Assembly (NCBI RefSeq): GCF_030815975.1
Contig: NZ_JAUSXL010000002.1
Location: forward strand, 558,001 to 622,000
Origin: Variovorax paradoxus
GTDB taxonomy: Bacteria > Pseudomonadota > Gammaproteobacteria > Burkholderiales > Burkholderiaceae_C
DNA: 64,000 bases
Direction: 5' to 3'
Shown: positions 7,830 to 17,245 of the stretch, one piece after another
Position numbering within the stretch: position 1 is the first letter of the stretch
Layout of the letters: every line of letters begins with the position of its first letter
The notes under the pieces: generated by a model
Told to the model about the DNA's origin: nothing
Seen by the model: the letters and a program-made list of their open reading frames with translations, nothing else
The model's database searches: none
Position numbers and translations under genes: made by a program

Positions 7830-9110
7830 ATGAGCGCGGTGGCATTCCGGGCGGCCCGCGCCGCCGACGAACTGCTGATCGACGCCGAGGCCGACAGCAC
7901 GCCCGCGCCGCGCCCCACGCCCGCGGGCAGCCTGGGCCGCCGCATCCTGCTGGGCGCGAGCGTGGTGCTGATCGCCTTCAACCTGCGCCCGGTGTTCGCC
8001 AGCCTGTCGGTGGTGCTGCCGGAGATCATCGCGGCCACCGGGCTCTCGGCCACCGCCGCGAGCCTGCTGACCACGCTGCCCATCGTCTGCCTGGGCGTGT
8101 TCGCGCCGCTGGCACCGGGCCTGGGCCGGCGCTTCGGCACCGAGCGCACGCTGCTCGCCTGCATGGTGCTCATCCTGCTGGGGACGCTGCTGCGCGGCGC
8201 CGGCAACATCCCTCTGCTGTTCGTGGCCTCGGCCATCGCGGGCAGCGGCATCGCAGTGTCGAACGTGCTGCTCTCGGGCCTCGTGAAGCGCGACTTCGCC
8301 GGGCAGGCGGCGCTGATGATGGGCCTCTACACCATGGCGGTGTGCGGCGGCGCGGCCAGCGCGGCGGGCCTCACGGTGCCGCTCGAGCATGCGCTGGGCG
8401 GCGGCTGGACCTATGCGCTCGCGATGTGGGCGGTGCCTGCGCTGCTGGTCACGCTGATCTGGGCGCCGCAGGCCCTGCCGCTGAAGCCGGTGGCCAGCGA
8501 ATCGGGCTTTACCGTGCGCGGGCTGTGGCGCGACCGGCTGGCCTGGCAGGTCACTTTCTTCATGGGCCTGCAATCGGCGCTGGCCTACACCGTGATGGGC
8601 TGGCTCGCGCCCATCCTGCGCGAACGCGGGCTCGGCGGCGAGACGGCCGGCTACGTCGTGTCGCTGGCGGTCATGACGCAGGTGGTGACCTGCCTCGTCG
8701 TTCCCGCGGTGGCGGTGAGGCTGCGCAATCAGCGCGGGCTGGCGGTGGTACTGGCCGTCGTCACCGTGGCCGCCATGCTGGCGATGCTGTTCGCGCCGCT
8801 CGGCGGCGTGTGGCTGTGGGCCGTGCTGCTGGGCATTGCGCAGGGCGGCACCTTTGCGCTCGCGCTCACGTTCATGGTCCTGCGCTCGCCCGATTCGCAC
8901 GTGGCGGCGCACCTCTCCGGCATGGCGCAGGGCGTGGGCTACGTGGTGGCCGCCTGCGGGCCGCTGGTTGCGGGCCTGCTGCACGGCTGGACCGGCAGCT
9001 TCCGCGCGTCGTCATGGCTCTTCATCGGTCTGGGCATTGCGCTGGTGATGGCGGGCCTTGGCGCGGGGCGCACCATGCACGTGGGCGCGGTGACGGTCCC
9101 CCGGCGCTGA
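7830..9110 (+). CDS. MFS transporter, CynX/NimT-like family
   Basis: 426-residue membrane protein with twelve predicted hydrophobic helices after a hydrophilic N-terminal region of about 45 residues. The opening FNLRPVFASLSVVLPEI is typical of the CynX/NimT/YycB branch of the major facilitator superfamily, whose members transport cyanate, 2-nitroimidazole or other small compounds. The substrate here is unknown. It follows the broken GntR/FCD regulator with a GGAGG box upstream. A cyanase gene lies 14 kb away, which is too far to imply a joint operon. It converges with the M20 amidohydrolase gene. Confidence 0.85.
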   Translation: MSAVAFRAARAADELLIDAEADSTPAPRPTPAGSLGRRILLGASVVLIAFNLRPVFASLSVVLPEIIAATGLSATAASLLTTLPIVCLGVFAPLAPGLGRRFGTERTLLACMVLILLGTLLRGAGNIPLLFVASAIAGSGIAVSNVLLSGLVKRDFAGQAALMMGLYTMAVCGGAASAAGLTVPLEHALGGGWTYALAMWAVPALLVTLIWAPQALPLKPVASESGFTVRGLWRDRLAWQVTFFMGLQSALAYTVMGWLAPILRERGLGGETAGYVVSLAVMTQVVTCLVVPAVAVRLRNQRGLAVVLAVVTVAAMLAMLFAPLGGVWLWAVLLGIAQGGTFALALTFMVLRSPDSHVAAHLSGMAQGVGYVVAACGPLVAGLLHGWTGSFRASSWLFIGLGIALVMAGLGAGRTMHVGAVTVPRR

Positions 9111-9135
9111 GGGGGCGCACCTCGCTTCGCGGCTG
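9105..9135. repeat. G/C-rich palindromic intergenic repeat between convergent genes
   Basis: The sequence contains a C run, a GGCGCTGA spacer and a G run (CCCCC and GGGGG pairable), followed by a cttcgcgg segment. It lies at the convergent ends of the MFS and M20 genes and overlaps the MFS stop codon, so it could act as a transcription end. It resembles the other palindromic repeats in the window. Confidence 0.4.
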
Positions 9136-10320
9136 CTACTGCAGATAGCTCTCGGCCAGCAGCGCCCAGTAGGCCGCGCCGATCGGCAGGTTGCTGTCGT
9201 TGAAGTCGTAGCCCGGGTTGTGCACCATGCAGCCGCCGTGCTCGCCGGGCGCGCCGTTGCCGATGAACAGGTAGCAGCCGGGCTTCTTCTCGAGCATGAA
9301 CGCGAAGTCTTCGCTGCCGGTCACGGCCGGGCCTTGCGGCTCGACGTGCGCGGCGCCCACCAGTTCTCGGCCGATGCGGCGCGCGAACTCGGTTTCCTCG
9401 GGCGTGTTCACCAGCACGGCGTAGCCCTTGCGGTAGTCGATGTGTGCCTTCACGCCAAAGCTCTCGGCCTGCGCCGTGACGATGGCCTTCAGGCGTTTTT
9501 CGAGCAGCTCGCGCACCTCGCGGTCGAGCGAGCGCACACTGATCTCCAGCACCGCCGTCTCGGGAATCACGTTGTTGGCCTTGCCCGAATGGATGGCGCC
9601 CACGGTGACGATCGACATCTCCTGCGGATCGGCGTTGCGCGAGACGATGGTCTGCAGCGCCATCACGATGCTCGAAGCAGCGACGATCGGGTCGGCCGTG
9701 CGGTGCGGCATGGCGCCGTGGCCGCCCACGCCGGTGAGCGTGACGGTGGCGTAGTCCGACGAGGCCATGGCCGCGCCTTCGCGGAACACCAGATCACCCT
9801 GGCGGCGGCCCGGCGAGTTGTGCATGGCGTAGACCGCATCGCACGGGTATTTTTCGAACAGGCCGTCTTCCATCATCTTCACGGCGCCGCCCATGCCCTC
9901 TTCGGCCGGCTGGAAGATGAGGTTCAGCGTGCCCGAGAACTCGCCGTGCTGCGCCAGGTACTTGGCGGCGCCGAGCAGCATCGCGGTGTGGCCGTCGTGG
10001 CCGCAGGCGTGCATGATCCCGGGCCGGCCGCTGCGGTAGGCAAGGCCTGTTTTCTCCTCGATGGGCAGCGCGTCCATGTCGGCGCGGATGCCGATGGCGC
10101 GCGTTCCGCTGCCGCGCCTGAGGCGCCCCACGAGGCCGGTCACGCCCAAGCGGCGCTCCACCTCGTAGCCCCAGGCGGCCAGGCGCTCGGCCACCAGGTC
10201 GCTGGTGCCGAATTCCTCGAAGCCGAGCTCCGGGTTCTGGTGGATCTGCTGGCGCACCGTGACGAATTCGGCGGCGTGCCTTCTCATGTACTCGAGGTAG
10301 TGCTGGGCGCTTTGCGGCAT
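9136..10320 (-). CDS. M20 family amidohydrolase (hippurate hydrolase / aminoacylase type)
   Basis: 394-residue cytoplasmic metallohydrolase of peptidase family M20D. It has the metal-binding segment MHACGHDGH at 103-111, a QPAEEGMGG segment containing the catalytic glutamate pair near 140, and a dimerisation lid. Family members cleave N-acyl amino acids such as hippurate, indole-acetyl amino acids or N-acetyl amino acids, releasing the free amino acid. It is the last gene of a six-gene operon with a peptide-type ABC transporter and an M81 protein, under a glycine riboswitch. This context makes a glycine conjugate an attractive substrate, but the residues do not prove it. The start at 10320 fits the family N-terminus. 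Confidence 0.88.
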   Translation of the reverse strand: MPQSAQHYLEYMRRHAAEFVTVRQQIHQNPELGFEEFGTSDLVAERLAAWGYEVERRLGVTGLVGRLRRGSGTRAIGIRADMDALPIEEKTGLAYRSGRPGIMHACGHDGHTAMLLGAAKYLAQHGEFSGTLNLIFQPAEEGMGGAVKMMEDGLFEKYPCDAVYAMHNSPGRRQGDLVFREGAAMASSDYATVTLTGVGGHGAMPHRTADPIVAASSIVMALQTIVSRNADPQEMSIVTVGAIHSGKANNVIPETAVLEISVRSLDREVRELLEKRLKAIVTAQAESFGVKAHIDYRKGYAVLVNTPEETEFARRIGRELVGAAHVEPQGPAVTGSEDFAFMLEKKPGCYLFIGNGAPGEHGGCMVHNPGYDFNDSNLPIGAAYWALLAESYLQ

Positions 10321-10376
10321 CGGGGTCTCGTGCTCCGGATGGATGGATGAATGAGGATGAGGAGGAATCGGTTCGC

Positions 10377-11879
10377 TCAGGGCTGCAGCGCCATGGTGGC
10401 AGGCAGCCGGGTCCATGGCAGGTCGGCCGGGTCGGCAGCCATCGGTCCCGGCGCCTTGGCCACCAGGATGTGGCTCGCAATGGGCGCGAAGTCGGCGCGA
10501 AAGTGCACCGAACTCTTGTTGACCAGCAGCTTCATCGCCTCGGGCTCGATGCCCAGGTAGCGGAAGAACTCGCGGTCGAGCATCTGGCTCTTGCCGCTGG
10601 CCACGGCAATGCGCACGCCGTCGATCTCCAGGCAGGCGCTCGGGCCGAGCGACACCACGCCGCCGCGCGACATCGGCCCCTTGCCGCGCACCTGTCCGTC
10701 GCTGAGCGCGCGCACGGTGAAGAGTCCTTCCACGGGCGCATCGCTGGTCCGCCCGCCCCATGTCGGCACCGAGGTGCCGAGCGCGATGCGGATCTGCGCG
10801 CCCACGCCGGCCTCGTGCGCCGCCGCGGCCGCGTCGGGATCGAACATCAGCCCCAGCGCGACCTGCCCCGGGTAGCGCTTGCCCGCGCCTTCGGCCAGCA
10901 GCGCATGCAGCATGCCGGTGGTGTTGCTGTCGGCGCCCGCGCCGGGGTTGTCCTGCGTGTCCGCGATGACCACCGGCTTGCTCGCGTCCGCTGCCAGCGC
11001 CATGGCCCGCGCGACCGCCGCGCGCGGCTCCAGCACGTCGAGCCGCCATTGCGAGCGCGGCTGGTCGATGCGCTCGTACAGCATGGCCACGGCCGCGCCG
11101 GCATCGTCGCCATAGCCCCACACCACCGGGCCGCACTCGGCGATGTCGGCGGCCGGAAAGCCGGTGGCAAAGCTCAGCACCGCATCGTGCTTTGCGTCGA
11201 GTTCCTTCAGCAGCCGGTACACGGATGCGGCCGGCTCGATCATGGTCGACTGCACGTTGAGCGGCAGCAAGAAGCCGAGCCGCCGCGCATGCAGCGGTTC
11301 GCGCGAGCCGCGTGCGACGCGGCGCTCCAGCAGCCTGGCGGCGAGCCGGCCCGTGTCGGCCATGTCGATGTGCGGATAGGTGCGGTAGGTGGCCAGCGCA
11401 TCGGCCTCGGCCAGCATGCGGCCCGTGATGTTGCCGTGCAGGTCCAGGCTCGCGACGATCGGCACGCCGGGCCCGACGAGCATGCGGATGCGCGCGATCA
11501 GCTCGCCCTCGGGGTCTTCGAGATGCTCGGTCACCGCCGCGCCGTGCAGGTCGAGATAGACCGCGTCGATGCCGCCGTCCGCCAGTGCGGCGGCCAGGTC
11601 TTCGGTGATGGCGGCCGAGATGCGCTCGAAGGCATCCTCCGTCACATGGGCCGAGGGCGTGGCGCCGGCCCAGGCCGAGGGCACCAGCGACCAGCCCTTC
11701 TCGCGCGCCGCATCGATGAAGCCGCCGACGGGAATGTTCCTGCCTGCATAGGCCTCGACGATCGCGGCGCCGCGCCGGTACGGCGGGAAGGTCGAACCTG
11801 CATTGAACGCAGCCCAGTCCGCCTTGCTCGGCGCGAAGGTGTTGGTTTCGTGCTGGAAACCGGCGATGAAGACTTTCAT
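10377..11879 (-). CDS. M81 family metallopeptidase (MlrC-like)
   Basis: 500-residue protein of the M81/MlrC family, named after the microcystinase-pathway enzyme that degrades linear microcystin fragments. The N-terminal FQHETNTF at 8-15, the DLHGAAV and DLHGNITG segments and DTQDNPGAG carry the histidines and aspartates expected to bind zinc. Most MlrC-like proteins in soil bacteria sit beside dipeptide or oligopeptide ABC transporters and are presumed to cleave small modified peptides. That is the case here: it lies between the transporter ATPase (42-base gap) and the M20 amidohydrolase (56-base gap), all on one strand. Confidence 0.88.
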   Translation of the reverse strand: MKVFIAGFQHETNTFAPSKADWAAFNAGSTFPPYRRGAAIVEAYAGRNIPVGGFIDAAREKGWSLVPSAWAGATPSAHVTEDAFERISAAITEDLAAALADGGIDAVYLDLHGAAVTEHLEDPEGELIARIRMLVGPGVPIVASLDLHGNITGRMLAEADALATYRTYPHIDMADTGRLAARLLERRVARGSREPLHARRLGFLLPLNVQSTMIEPAASVYRLLKELDAKHDAVLSFATGFPAADIAECGPVVWGYGDDAGAAVAMLYERIDQPRSQWRLDVLEPRAAVARAMALAADASKPVVIADTQDNPGAGADSNTTGMLHALLAEGAGKRYPGQVALGLMFDPDAAAAAHEAGVGAQIRIALGTSVPTWGGRTSDAPVEGLFTVRALSDGQVRGKGPMSRGGVVSLGPSACLEIDGVRIAVASGKSQMLDREFFRYLGIEPEAMKLLVNKSSVHFRADFAPIASHILVAKAPGPMAADPADLPWTRLPATMALQP

Positions 11880-11921
11880 GGAATCCTTTTCTTTTCTCTT
11901 GAACGTGGGAACGAAGAGCTT

Positions 11922-13538
11922 TCAGCTGCGCGCAAAGGCAAAGCCGCGCCCGGGCGCCGCAGCCAGCAGTTTGCGCGTGTAGTCGTGGCGGGGCGCGAAG
12001 AACACGTCGCGCACCGAGCCGCGCTCCACGATCTCGCCCTGGCTCATGACCAGCACGCTGTCGCAGATCTGGCTGGCCACGCGCAGGTCGTGCGTGATGA
12101 AGAGAATGCCGATCTTCAGCCGCTGCTGGATCTCGTCGAGCAGGCGAAGGATCTGCGCCTGCACCGAAACGTCGAGCGCCGACACGGCCTCGTCGGCAAT
12201 CAGCACCTTGGGATCGCAGGCCAGCGCGCGCGCAATCGAGATGCGCTGGCGCTGCCCGCCCGAGAACTCGCTGGGATAGCGGCGCAGCGCATCGGGCGAC
12301 AGGCGCACCAGCCGCATCAGTTCTTCTGCGCGCGCCCAGGCCTGCTCGTGCGGCATGCCGAAGTTCACCGGCCCCTCGACGATCGATGCGCCCACCGTCT
12401 GGCGCGGATTCAGCGAGCGGTACGGGTCCTGAAAAATCACCTGCACCGTGCGCCGGAACGGCGACAGCGCGCGGCCCCTGACATGCGCCACCGAGCGGCC
12501 ATCGGCAAAGATGTCGCCCGAGCTCGGGTCGATCAGCCGCGCGATGCAACGCGCCACCGTCGACTTGCCCGAGCCCGACTCGCCCACGATGCCCACGGTT
12601 TCGCCGGGCCTCACTTCGAGCGACACATTGCGCGCCGCATTCACCGTGCGGCGCTTGCCGGGCCAGTTGCCCGTGATGTAGGTCTTGCAGATGTTCACCG
12701 CGTTGAGCAGCGGATAGGTGTCGGGCACCGGCGGGCGCCGGGGCGGCGAAAGCTCGGGCACCGCGTCGAGCAGCATCTTGGTGTAGGGCTCGCGCGGCGC
12801 CGTGAGCACAGCCATCTTGCCGCCTTTCTCGATCATGGCGCCCAGCTCCAGCACCACCACTTCGTCGGCGATCTCGGCCACCACGCCGAAGTCGTGCGTG
12901 ATGAAGAGCACCGCAGTGCCGTTCTCGGTCTGCAGCTCGAGGATGAGCCGCAGTATCTCGGCCTGCGTGGTCACGTCGAGCGCGGTGGTCGGCTCGTCGC
13001 AGATCAGCAGCACGGGCTTCAGGATGAGCGCCATCGCAATCACGATGCGCTGGCGCTGCCCGCCCGACAGCTGGTGCGGATACGAAGCGTAGATGCGCTC
13101 GGGCTCGGGCAGCCGCACGCGCTCCATGATGGCCAGGATCTTTTTGCGACGCTCGGCCGAGCCCATCTGCACATGCTGCGCGAGCATTTCGTCGACCTGC
13201 GCGCCGCAGGTCATCACCGGATTGAGCGCGGTCATCGGCTCCTGGAACACCATGGCCATCGACGGCCCGCGCAACTGGCGCAGGCGGGACGAGCTTGCGG
13301 CCAGCAGGTTCTCGCCCTGCAGTTCGATGGCACCGCGCACCGGCACGAGGCTCGGAGGCAGCAGCCCCATCACCGCATTGGCGATGACCGACTTGCCCGA
13401 GCCCGATTCGCCGAGCAGGCACACGATCTTGCCGGGCGGCACGTCGAAGGAGATCTTGTCGACCGCATGCGGCCGGTCGCCGCCGCGCGGCAGTGCAATG
13501 GCCAGGTCGCGCACGGAAAGAACGGGTGCTTGCGTCAT
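11922..13538 (-). CDS. dipeptide/oligopeptide ABC transporter, fused double ATP-binding protein
   Basis: 538-residue protein containing two complete ABC ATPase domains in one chain, like GsiA or YejF, instead of separate DppD and DppF subunits. The first Walker A is GESGSGKS at 43-50 with a later LSGGQRQ signature; the second Walker A is GESGSGKST near 318-326 with FSGGQRQ. It would energise uptake through the two permeases encoded just upstream. The start at 13538 is separated by 2 bases from the permease stop codon, indicating coupled translation. Confidence 0.92.
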   Translation of the reverse strand: MTQAPVLSVRDLAIALPRGGDRPHAVDKISFDVPPGKIVCLLGESGSGKSVIANAVMGLLPPSLVPVRGAIELQGENLLAASSSRLRQLRGPSMAMVFQEPMTALNPVMTCGAQVDEMLAQHVQMGSAERRKKILAIMERVRLPEPERIYASYPHQLSGGQRQRIVIAMALILKPVLLICDEPTTALDVTTQAEILRLILELQTENGTAVLFITHDFGVVAEIADEVVVLELGAMIEKGGKMAVLTAPREPYTKMLLDAVPELSPPRRPPVPDTYPLLNAVNICKTYITGNWPGKRRTVNAARNVSLEVRPGETVGIVGESGSGKSTVARCIARLIDPSSGDIFADGRSVAHVRGRALSPFRRTVQVIFQDPYRSLNPRQTVGASIVEGPVNFGMPHEQAWARAEELMRLVRLSPDALRRYPSEFSGGQRQRISIARALACDPKVLIADEAVSALDVSVQAQILRLLDEIQQRLKIGILFITHDLRVASQICDSVLVMSQGEIVERGSVRDVFFAPRHDYTRKLLAAAPGRGFAFARS

Positions 13539-13540
13539 GC

Positions 13541-14488
13541 TCAGCCCCCGCGCTTGTTGAACTTGGGGTCGAGCGTGTCGCGCAGACCGTCGCCGAGGAT
13601 GTTCACCGCGAGCACCGTGAGCGCCAGGAAGATGCCGGGGAACAGCACGTTGTGCGGGAACTGGTTGAACTGCGCCCTGCCCTCGGCCATGATGTTGCCC
13701 CAGGTCGCCATGTCGGCCGGCAGCCCCACGCCGAGGAACGACAGGATGGCCTCCACCAGGATGGCCGAGGCGCACACATAGGTCGCCTGGATGATCAAGG
13801 GCGCAATCGCATTCGGCAGGATGTGGCGCACGAGGATCTTCCATGTCGGCGTGTCGAGCGCAATGGCCGCTTCCACATAGGGCTCCTCGCGCACCGTGAG
13901 CACCACCGAGCGCACGAGGCGCGCCACGCGCGGGATCTCGGGCACCGCAATGGCCACCACCACCGTGAGCAGCTTGCCGCCGAACAGTGCCACCAGGCTG
14001 ATCGCGAACAGGATGCCGGGGATCGCCATCACGCCGTCCATCAGCCGCATGATGGCGCTGTCGAGCCGGCGGAAATAGCCGCCCAGGAGGCCGATGAGCA
14101 TGCCGAACACCACCGCCAGCACGGCCACCGCCACGCCCACGGTCAGCGACACGCGCGCACCGTAGAGCGTGCGGCTCCAGATGTCGCGCCCGAGGCTGTC
14201 GGTGCCCATGACGAACAAGTGCTCGAAGGTGTCGCCCGCCAGGCTGTTGAACTCGTCTCGCGTGCCCGGCATGAGGTTGCCGCTGCCGGGGTCGATGGCC
14301 GTGGGGTCGATGGTGCCGAGCCACGGCGCCGCCAGCGACATGAGCACCAGCAGCAGCAGCACGCCGCCGCCCGCGCGCACCGACCAGTCGGCCAGGATGC
14401 GCTTGAAGAGCGAGCGCCGCCTGGGCGGCGGCAGCGGCTCGGCGATGGCTTCGACAGGAATCATCGGCGTGGCAAGCGAATCGGTCAT
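13541..14488 (-). CDS. ABC transporter permease, DppC/OppC type
   Basis: 315-residue inner-membrane permease. It has the N-terminal cytoplasmic segment typical of DppC (RRRSLFKRILADW), a first membrane helix, then a long periplasmic part with HLFVMGTDSLGRDIWSR, a hallmark of DppC/OppC proteins, followed by the five-helix transport domain with the EAA loop (EAAIALDTPTWKILVRHILPNA). It forms the channel together with the DppB-like partner encoded 22 bases upstream. Confidence 0.92.
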   Translation of the reverse strand: MTDSLATPMIPVEAIAEPLPPPRRRSLFKRILADWSVRAGGGVLLLLVLMSLAAPWLGTIDPTAIDPGSGNLMPGTRDEFNSLAGDTFEHLFVMGTDSLGRDIWSRTLYGARVSLTVGVAVAVLAVVFGMLIGLLGGYFRRLDSAIMRLMDGVMAIPGILFAISLVALFGGKLLTVVVAIAVPEIPRVARLVRSVVLTVREEPYVEAAIALDTPTWKILVRHILPNAIAPLIIQATYVCASAILVEAILSFLGVGLPADMATWGNIMAEGRAQFNQFPHNVLFPGIFLALTVLAVNILGDGLRDTLDPKFNKRGG

Positions 14489-14510
14489 GGTGTTTTTTTC
14501 TCCTTGCGCC

Positions 14511-15452
14511 TCAATAGCGGATGCGGGGGTCGAACACCAGGTAGCTCAGGTCGATCAGCAGATTGATGAGCACGTAGACGACGGAAAAGAACAGCGTGAT
14601 GCCCTGGATCAGCGGAAAGTCGCGCGACAGCACCGCGTCGACCGTGAGCTGCCCGAGGCCCGGAATCGCGAACACGGTTTCGGTGACGACCACGCCGCCG
14701 ATCAGGAGCGCAATGCCGATGCCGATCACCGTGACGATCGGAATCGCCGCATTGGCCAGCGCATGCCGCATCAGCACCCGCTTCTCCGAGATGCCCTTGG
14801 CGCGCGCAGTGCGGATGTAGTCTTCGGTCATGGCCTCGGCCACGGCCGCGCGCGTGACGCGGGCAATCAGCGCCACGTAGATGATCGACAGCGTGATGGA
14901 CGGCAGGATCAGGTGCCTGATCCAGAGCCACGGCCCCTGGCTCAGCCGCGAGTAGCCCTGCACCGGCAGCAGCTGCAGGTGCAGCGCGAAGATCCAGATG
15001 AGCACGTAGCCGATCACGAAGGCCGGGATCGAAAAGCCCATGACCGAGAAGCCCATGAGCATGCGGTCGAGCCAGCCGCCATGGCGCCAGGCGGCCACCA
15101 CGCCCAGCGGCACCGCGATGAGGATGGTGACCACCAGCGTCACGGCCGCGAGCGACACCGTCGGCTCGATGCGCTGCCCGATCAGCTCCACCACCGTCTT
15201 CTTCATGAAGTAGGACTCGCCCAGGTTGCCCTGCAGCAACTGCCCGCTCCAGCGCACGAACTGCGTGGGCAGCGATTCGTTCAGCCCCAGCTGGCCGCGC
15301 ACCTTGGCGATGTTCTCGCTGGTGCCGCTGTCGCCCACGATGGCGGCGGCCGGATCGCCGGGCGCCAGCCGGAGCATGAGGAACACGATCAGCGCGACGA
15401 TGACGAGCACCGGCACGGTCGACAGGATGCGGCGCGCAAGAAAGATCAGCAT
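14511..15452 (-). CDS. ABC transporter permease, DppB/OppB type
   Basis: 313-residue inner-membrane permease with the usual DppB N-terminus (FLARRILSTVPVLVIVALIVF, first helix), the LRLAPGDPA motif, and the EAA loop with RTARAKGISEKRVLMRHAL. It ends FDPRIRY as expected for the family. It is the second gene of the riboswitch-controlled operon, 25 bases after the binding protein. Confidence 0.92.
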   Translation of the reverse strand: MLIFLARRILSTVPVLVIVALIVFLMLRLAPGDPAAAIVGDSGTSENIAKVRGQLGLNESLPTQFVRWSGQLLQGNLGESYFMKKTVVELIGQRIEPTVSLAAVTLVVTILIAVPLGVVAAWRHGGWLDRMLMGFSVMGFSIPAFVIGYVLIWIFALHLQLLPVQGYSRLSQGPWLWIRHLILPSITLSIIYVALIARVTRAAVAEAMTEDYIRTARAKGISEKRVLMRHALANAAIPIVTVIGIGIALLIGGVVVTETVFAIPGLGQLTVDAVLSRDFPLIQGITLFFSVVYVLINLLIDLSYLVFDPRIRY

Positions 15453-15477
15453 GGGGTTTTGCGAGAAACGAATGTGC

Positions 15478-17067
15478 TCAGCTCTTCTTGATGTTCCAGA
15501 ACACGTTGACCGGCGAGCGCACCACGCCGCTCACCACACCCTTGCGGTAGGCCGTGAGCGGCTTGTATTCGCCGATGGGCGCGTAGATGCCGGTGTCGTA
15601 CACGCGTTGCTGGATGGCCGTGGCCAGTTCCTTGCGCCTGGGCTCGTCCGCGCTCGCGAGGAATTCAGACTTCAGCTGCTCGAGCTTGTCGTCGGTGGCC
15701 CAGCCGAACCAGCCCTTCTCGCCGTTGCCCGTGAGCGGTGCGTAGAACATCGGGTTCATGTTGTCGGCAATGCCCCAGCCGGTGATGAAGAGGTTCCAGC
15801 CGCCCTTGTCGACGGGGTCTTTCTTGGCGCGGCGCGTGACCAGCGTAGGCCAGTCCATCGACTGCATGTCGACGTTGAAGCCCGCCTGCTTCAGCAGTTG
15901 CGCCATCACCGGCGGAAACTTGTTGAGCAGCGCGAAGTCCGCCGGATACATCAGCACGACCGGCTTGCCGTCATAGCCCGCTTCCTTGAGCAGCGCCTTG
16001 GCTTTCTCGAACTGCGGCTTGCCGGTGAAGTAGCCGGTCTTGTCGCTGGAGAAGGCCGTGCCGCAGGGGTAGACCGAAGCGCAGCTGTTGTAGAGCTCCT
16101 TGTGCACCATCTGGGCGCGCATCAGTGCCTCCTGGTTGATGGCCATGATGGCGGCCTGCGCGATCTTCGGGTTGTCGAAGGGCGGAATGATGTGGTTCAG
16201 GTGCAGCGCGAACGAGCCCTTCGGGATCGGGTTGTCGACGGTGATGGCGGCGTTGTTCTTGAGCGCTGTGTACTGCTCGGGCGGCAGCCATTCGATCATG
16301 TCGACTTCGCCGTTGGCGAGCGCATTGGCCTGTGTCTGCGCGTCCTTCAGGATGATCCATTCCATGCGGTCGACATACACGTTCTTGCCGCCCGCTGTGC
16401 CCGAAGGTGCCTCGGTGCGCGGCACGTACCTGGTGTTCTTCAGGTAGACCACCTTCTCGCCAGGGCGGTACTCGTCCTTCTTGAAGATGTAGGGGCCCGA
16501 GCCCGTGGCGTCGTCGATCTGCTTGTCGGCCGGCGTGGCGGCCACGCGCGCCGGCATGATGAACGGCGGGTTCGACGAAGGCTTGCTCAGCGCATCGACC
16601 ACCATGCCGAAGCTGTCCTTGAACACCAGCCTGAAAGTGTTGGCATCGACCGCCTCGGCCTTGTCGAGCGCGGCGTACATCTTCTGGCCCAGCCCGTCGC
16701 GCTGGCCCCACCGCTTGAGCGACGCCAGCACGTCTTCCGAGGTGACCGGCTTGCCGTCATGGAATTCGAGGCTCTTGCGCAGCGTGAAGGTCCAGGTCTT
16801 GCCGTCGGCGCCGGTGGTGTACTTGTCGACCATCTGCGGCTTGACCTTGCCCTGCTCGTCCACGCCGAAGAGCGTGTCGTACACGGCATAGCCGTGGTTG
16901 CGCGTGATGAACGCGGTGGTCCAGATCGGGTCGAGAATCTTGAGGTCGGATTGCGGCACCAGGCGCAGCACCTTGCCCGCATCCTGCGCGAACGCGCTTG
17001 TTGTTGCGAAGGCGGCAGCCAGCATGGCACCCACGACAACGGCTTTCAGGTTTCGTTTCGACAGCAT
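15478..17067 (-). CDS. ABC transporter periplasmic substrate-binding protein (SBP family 5)
   Basis: 529-residue periplasmic binding protein with a cleavable signal sequence (cleavage near SAFA/QDAG at 27-28). It contains the family 5 pattern typical of DppA/OppA/NikA proteins (LRLVPQSDLKILDP, KTWTFTLRKSLEFHDGKPV). It captures small peptides or peptide-like compounds for the two permeases and the fused ATPase. It is the first gene of the operon, starting about 180 bases after the second glycine aptamer. A GGAG box lies upstream of its ATG. The exact ligand is not readable; the glycine riboswitch suggests a glycine-containing or glycine-yielding compound. Confidence 0.92.
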   Translation of the reverse strand: MLSKRNLKAVVVGAMLAAAFATTSAFAQDAGKVLRLVPQSDLKILDPIWTTAFITRNHGYAVYDTLFGVDEQGKVKPQMVDKYTTGADGKTWTFTLRKSLEFHDGKPVTSEDVLASLKRWGQRDGLGQKMYAALDKAEAVDANTFRLVFKDSFGMVVDALSKPSSNPPFIMPARVAATPADKQIDDATGSGPYIFKKDEYRPGEKVVYLKNTRYVPRTEAPSGTAGGKNVYVDRMEWIILKDAQTQANALANGEVDMIEWLPPEQYTALKNNAAITVDNPIPKGSFALHLNHIIPPFDNPKIAQAAIMAINQEALMRAQMVHKELYNSCASVYPCGTAFSSDKTGYFTGKPQFEKAKALLKEAGYDGKPVVLMYPADFALLNKFPPVMAQLLKQAGFNVDMQSMDWPTLVTRRAKKDPVDKGGWNLFITGWGIADNMNPMFYAPLTGNGEKGWFGWATDDKLEQLKSEFLASADEPRRKELATAIQQRVYDTGIYAPIGEYKPLTAYRKGVVSGVVRSPVNVFWNIKKS

Positions 17068-17157
17068 CTTCGGTTCTCCGGTTGAAAAAATCGCGAGGAA
17101 CGGTGCTTCGATTCAGACGGGCCAGCGCGGCCGCTTCGGAAGCGCCGACGGAAGAGG

Positions 17158-17245
17158 AAAAAAACGCGCGGTGCGCTCGAACAGAAGTCATGAAGAAGAA
17201 GGCTCCGGAAGCGCGCAAAGATCACCCCGCGCATTGCGCGAGATG
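17158..17245 (-). promoter_or_regulatory. putative expression platform of the glycine riboswitch
   Basis: Between the second aptamer and the binding-protein start, the minus strand contains GCGCGG near 17232 and CCGCGC near 17170, the latter followed directly by seven U residues (A run 17158-17164 on the plus strand). These could pair to form an intrinsic terminator, with competing GC-rich pairings to the 3' end of the second aptamer. Whether glycine turns the operon on or off cannot be told from the sequence. Confidence 0.4.

Noticed and set aside
9136..13422. An open frame running through the M20, M81 and transporter region
   Set aside because: Only its last 394 codons encode a real protein (the M20 enzyme). 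The rest is an out-of-frame shadow of the M81 and ATPase genes.
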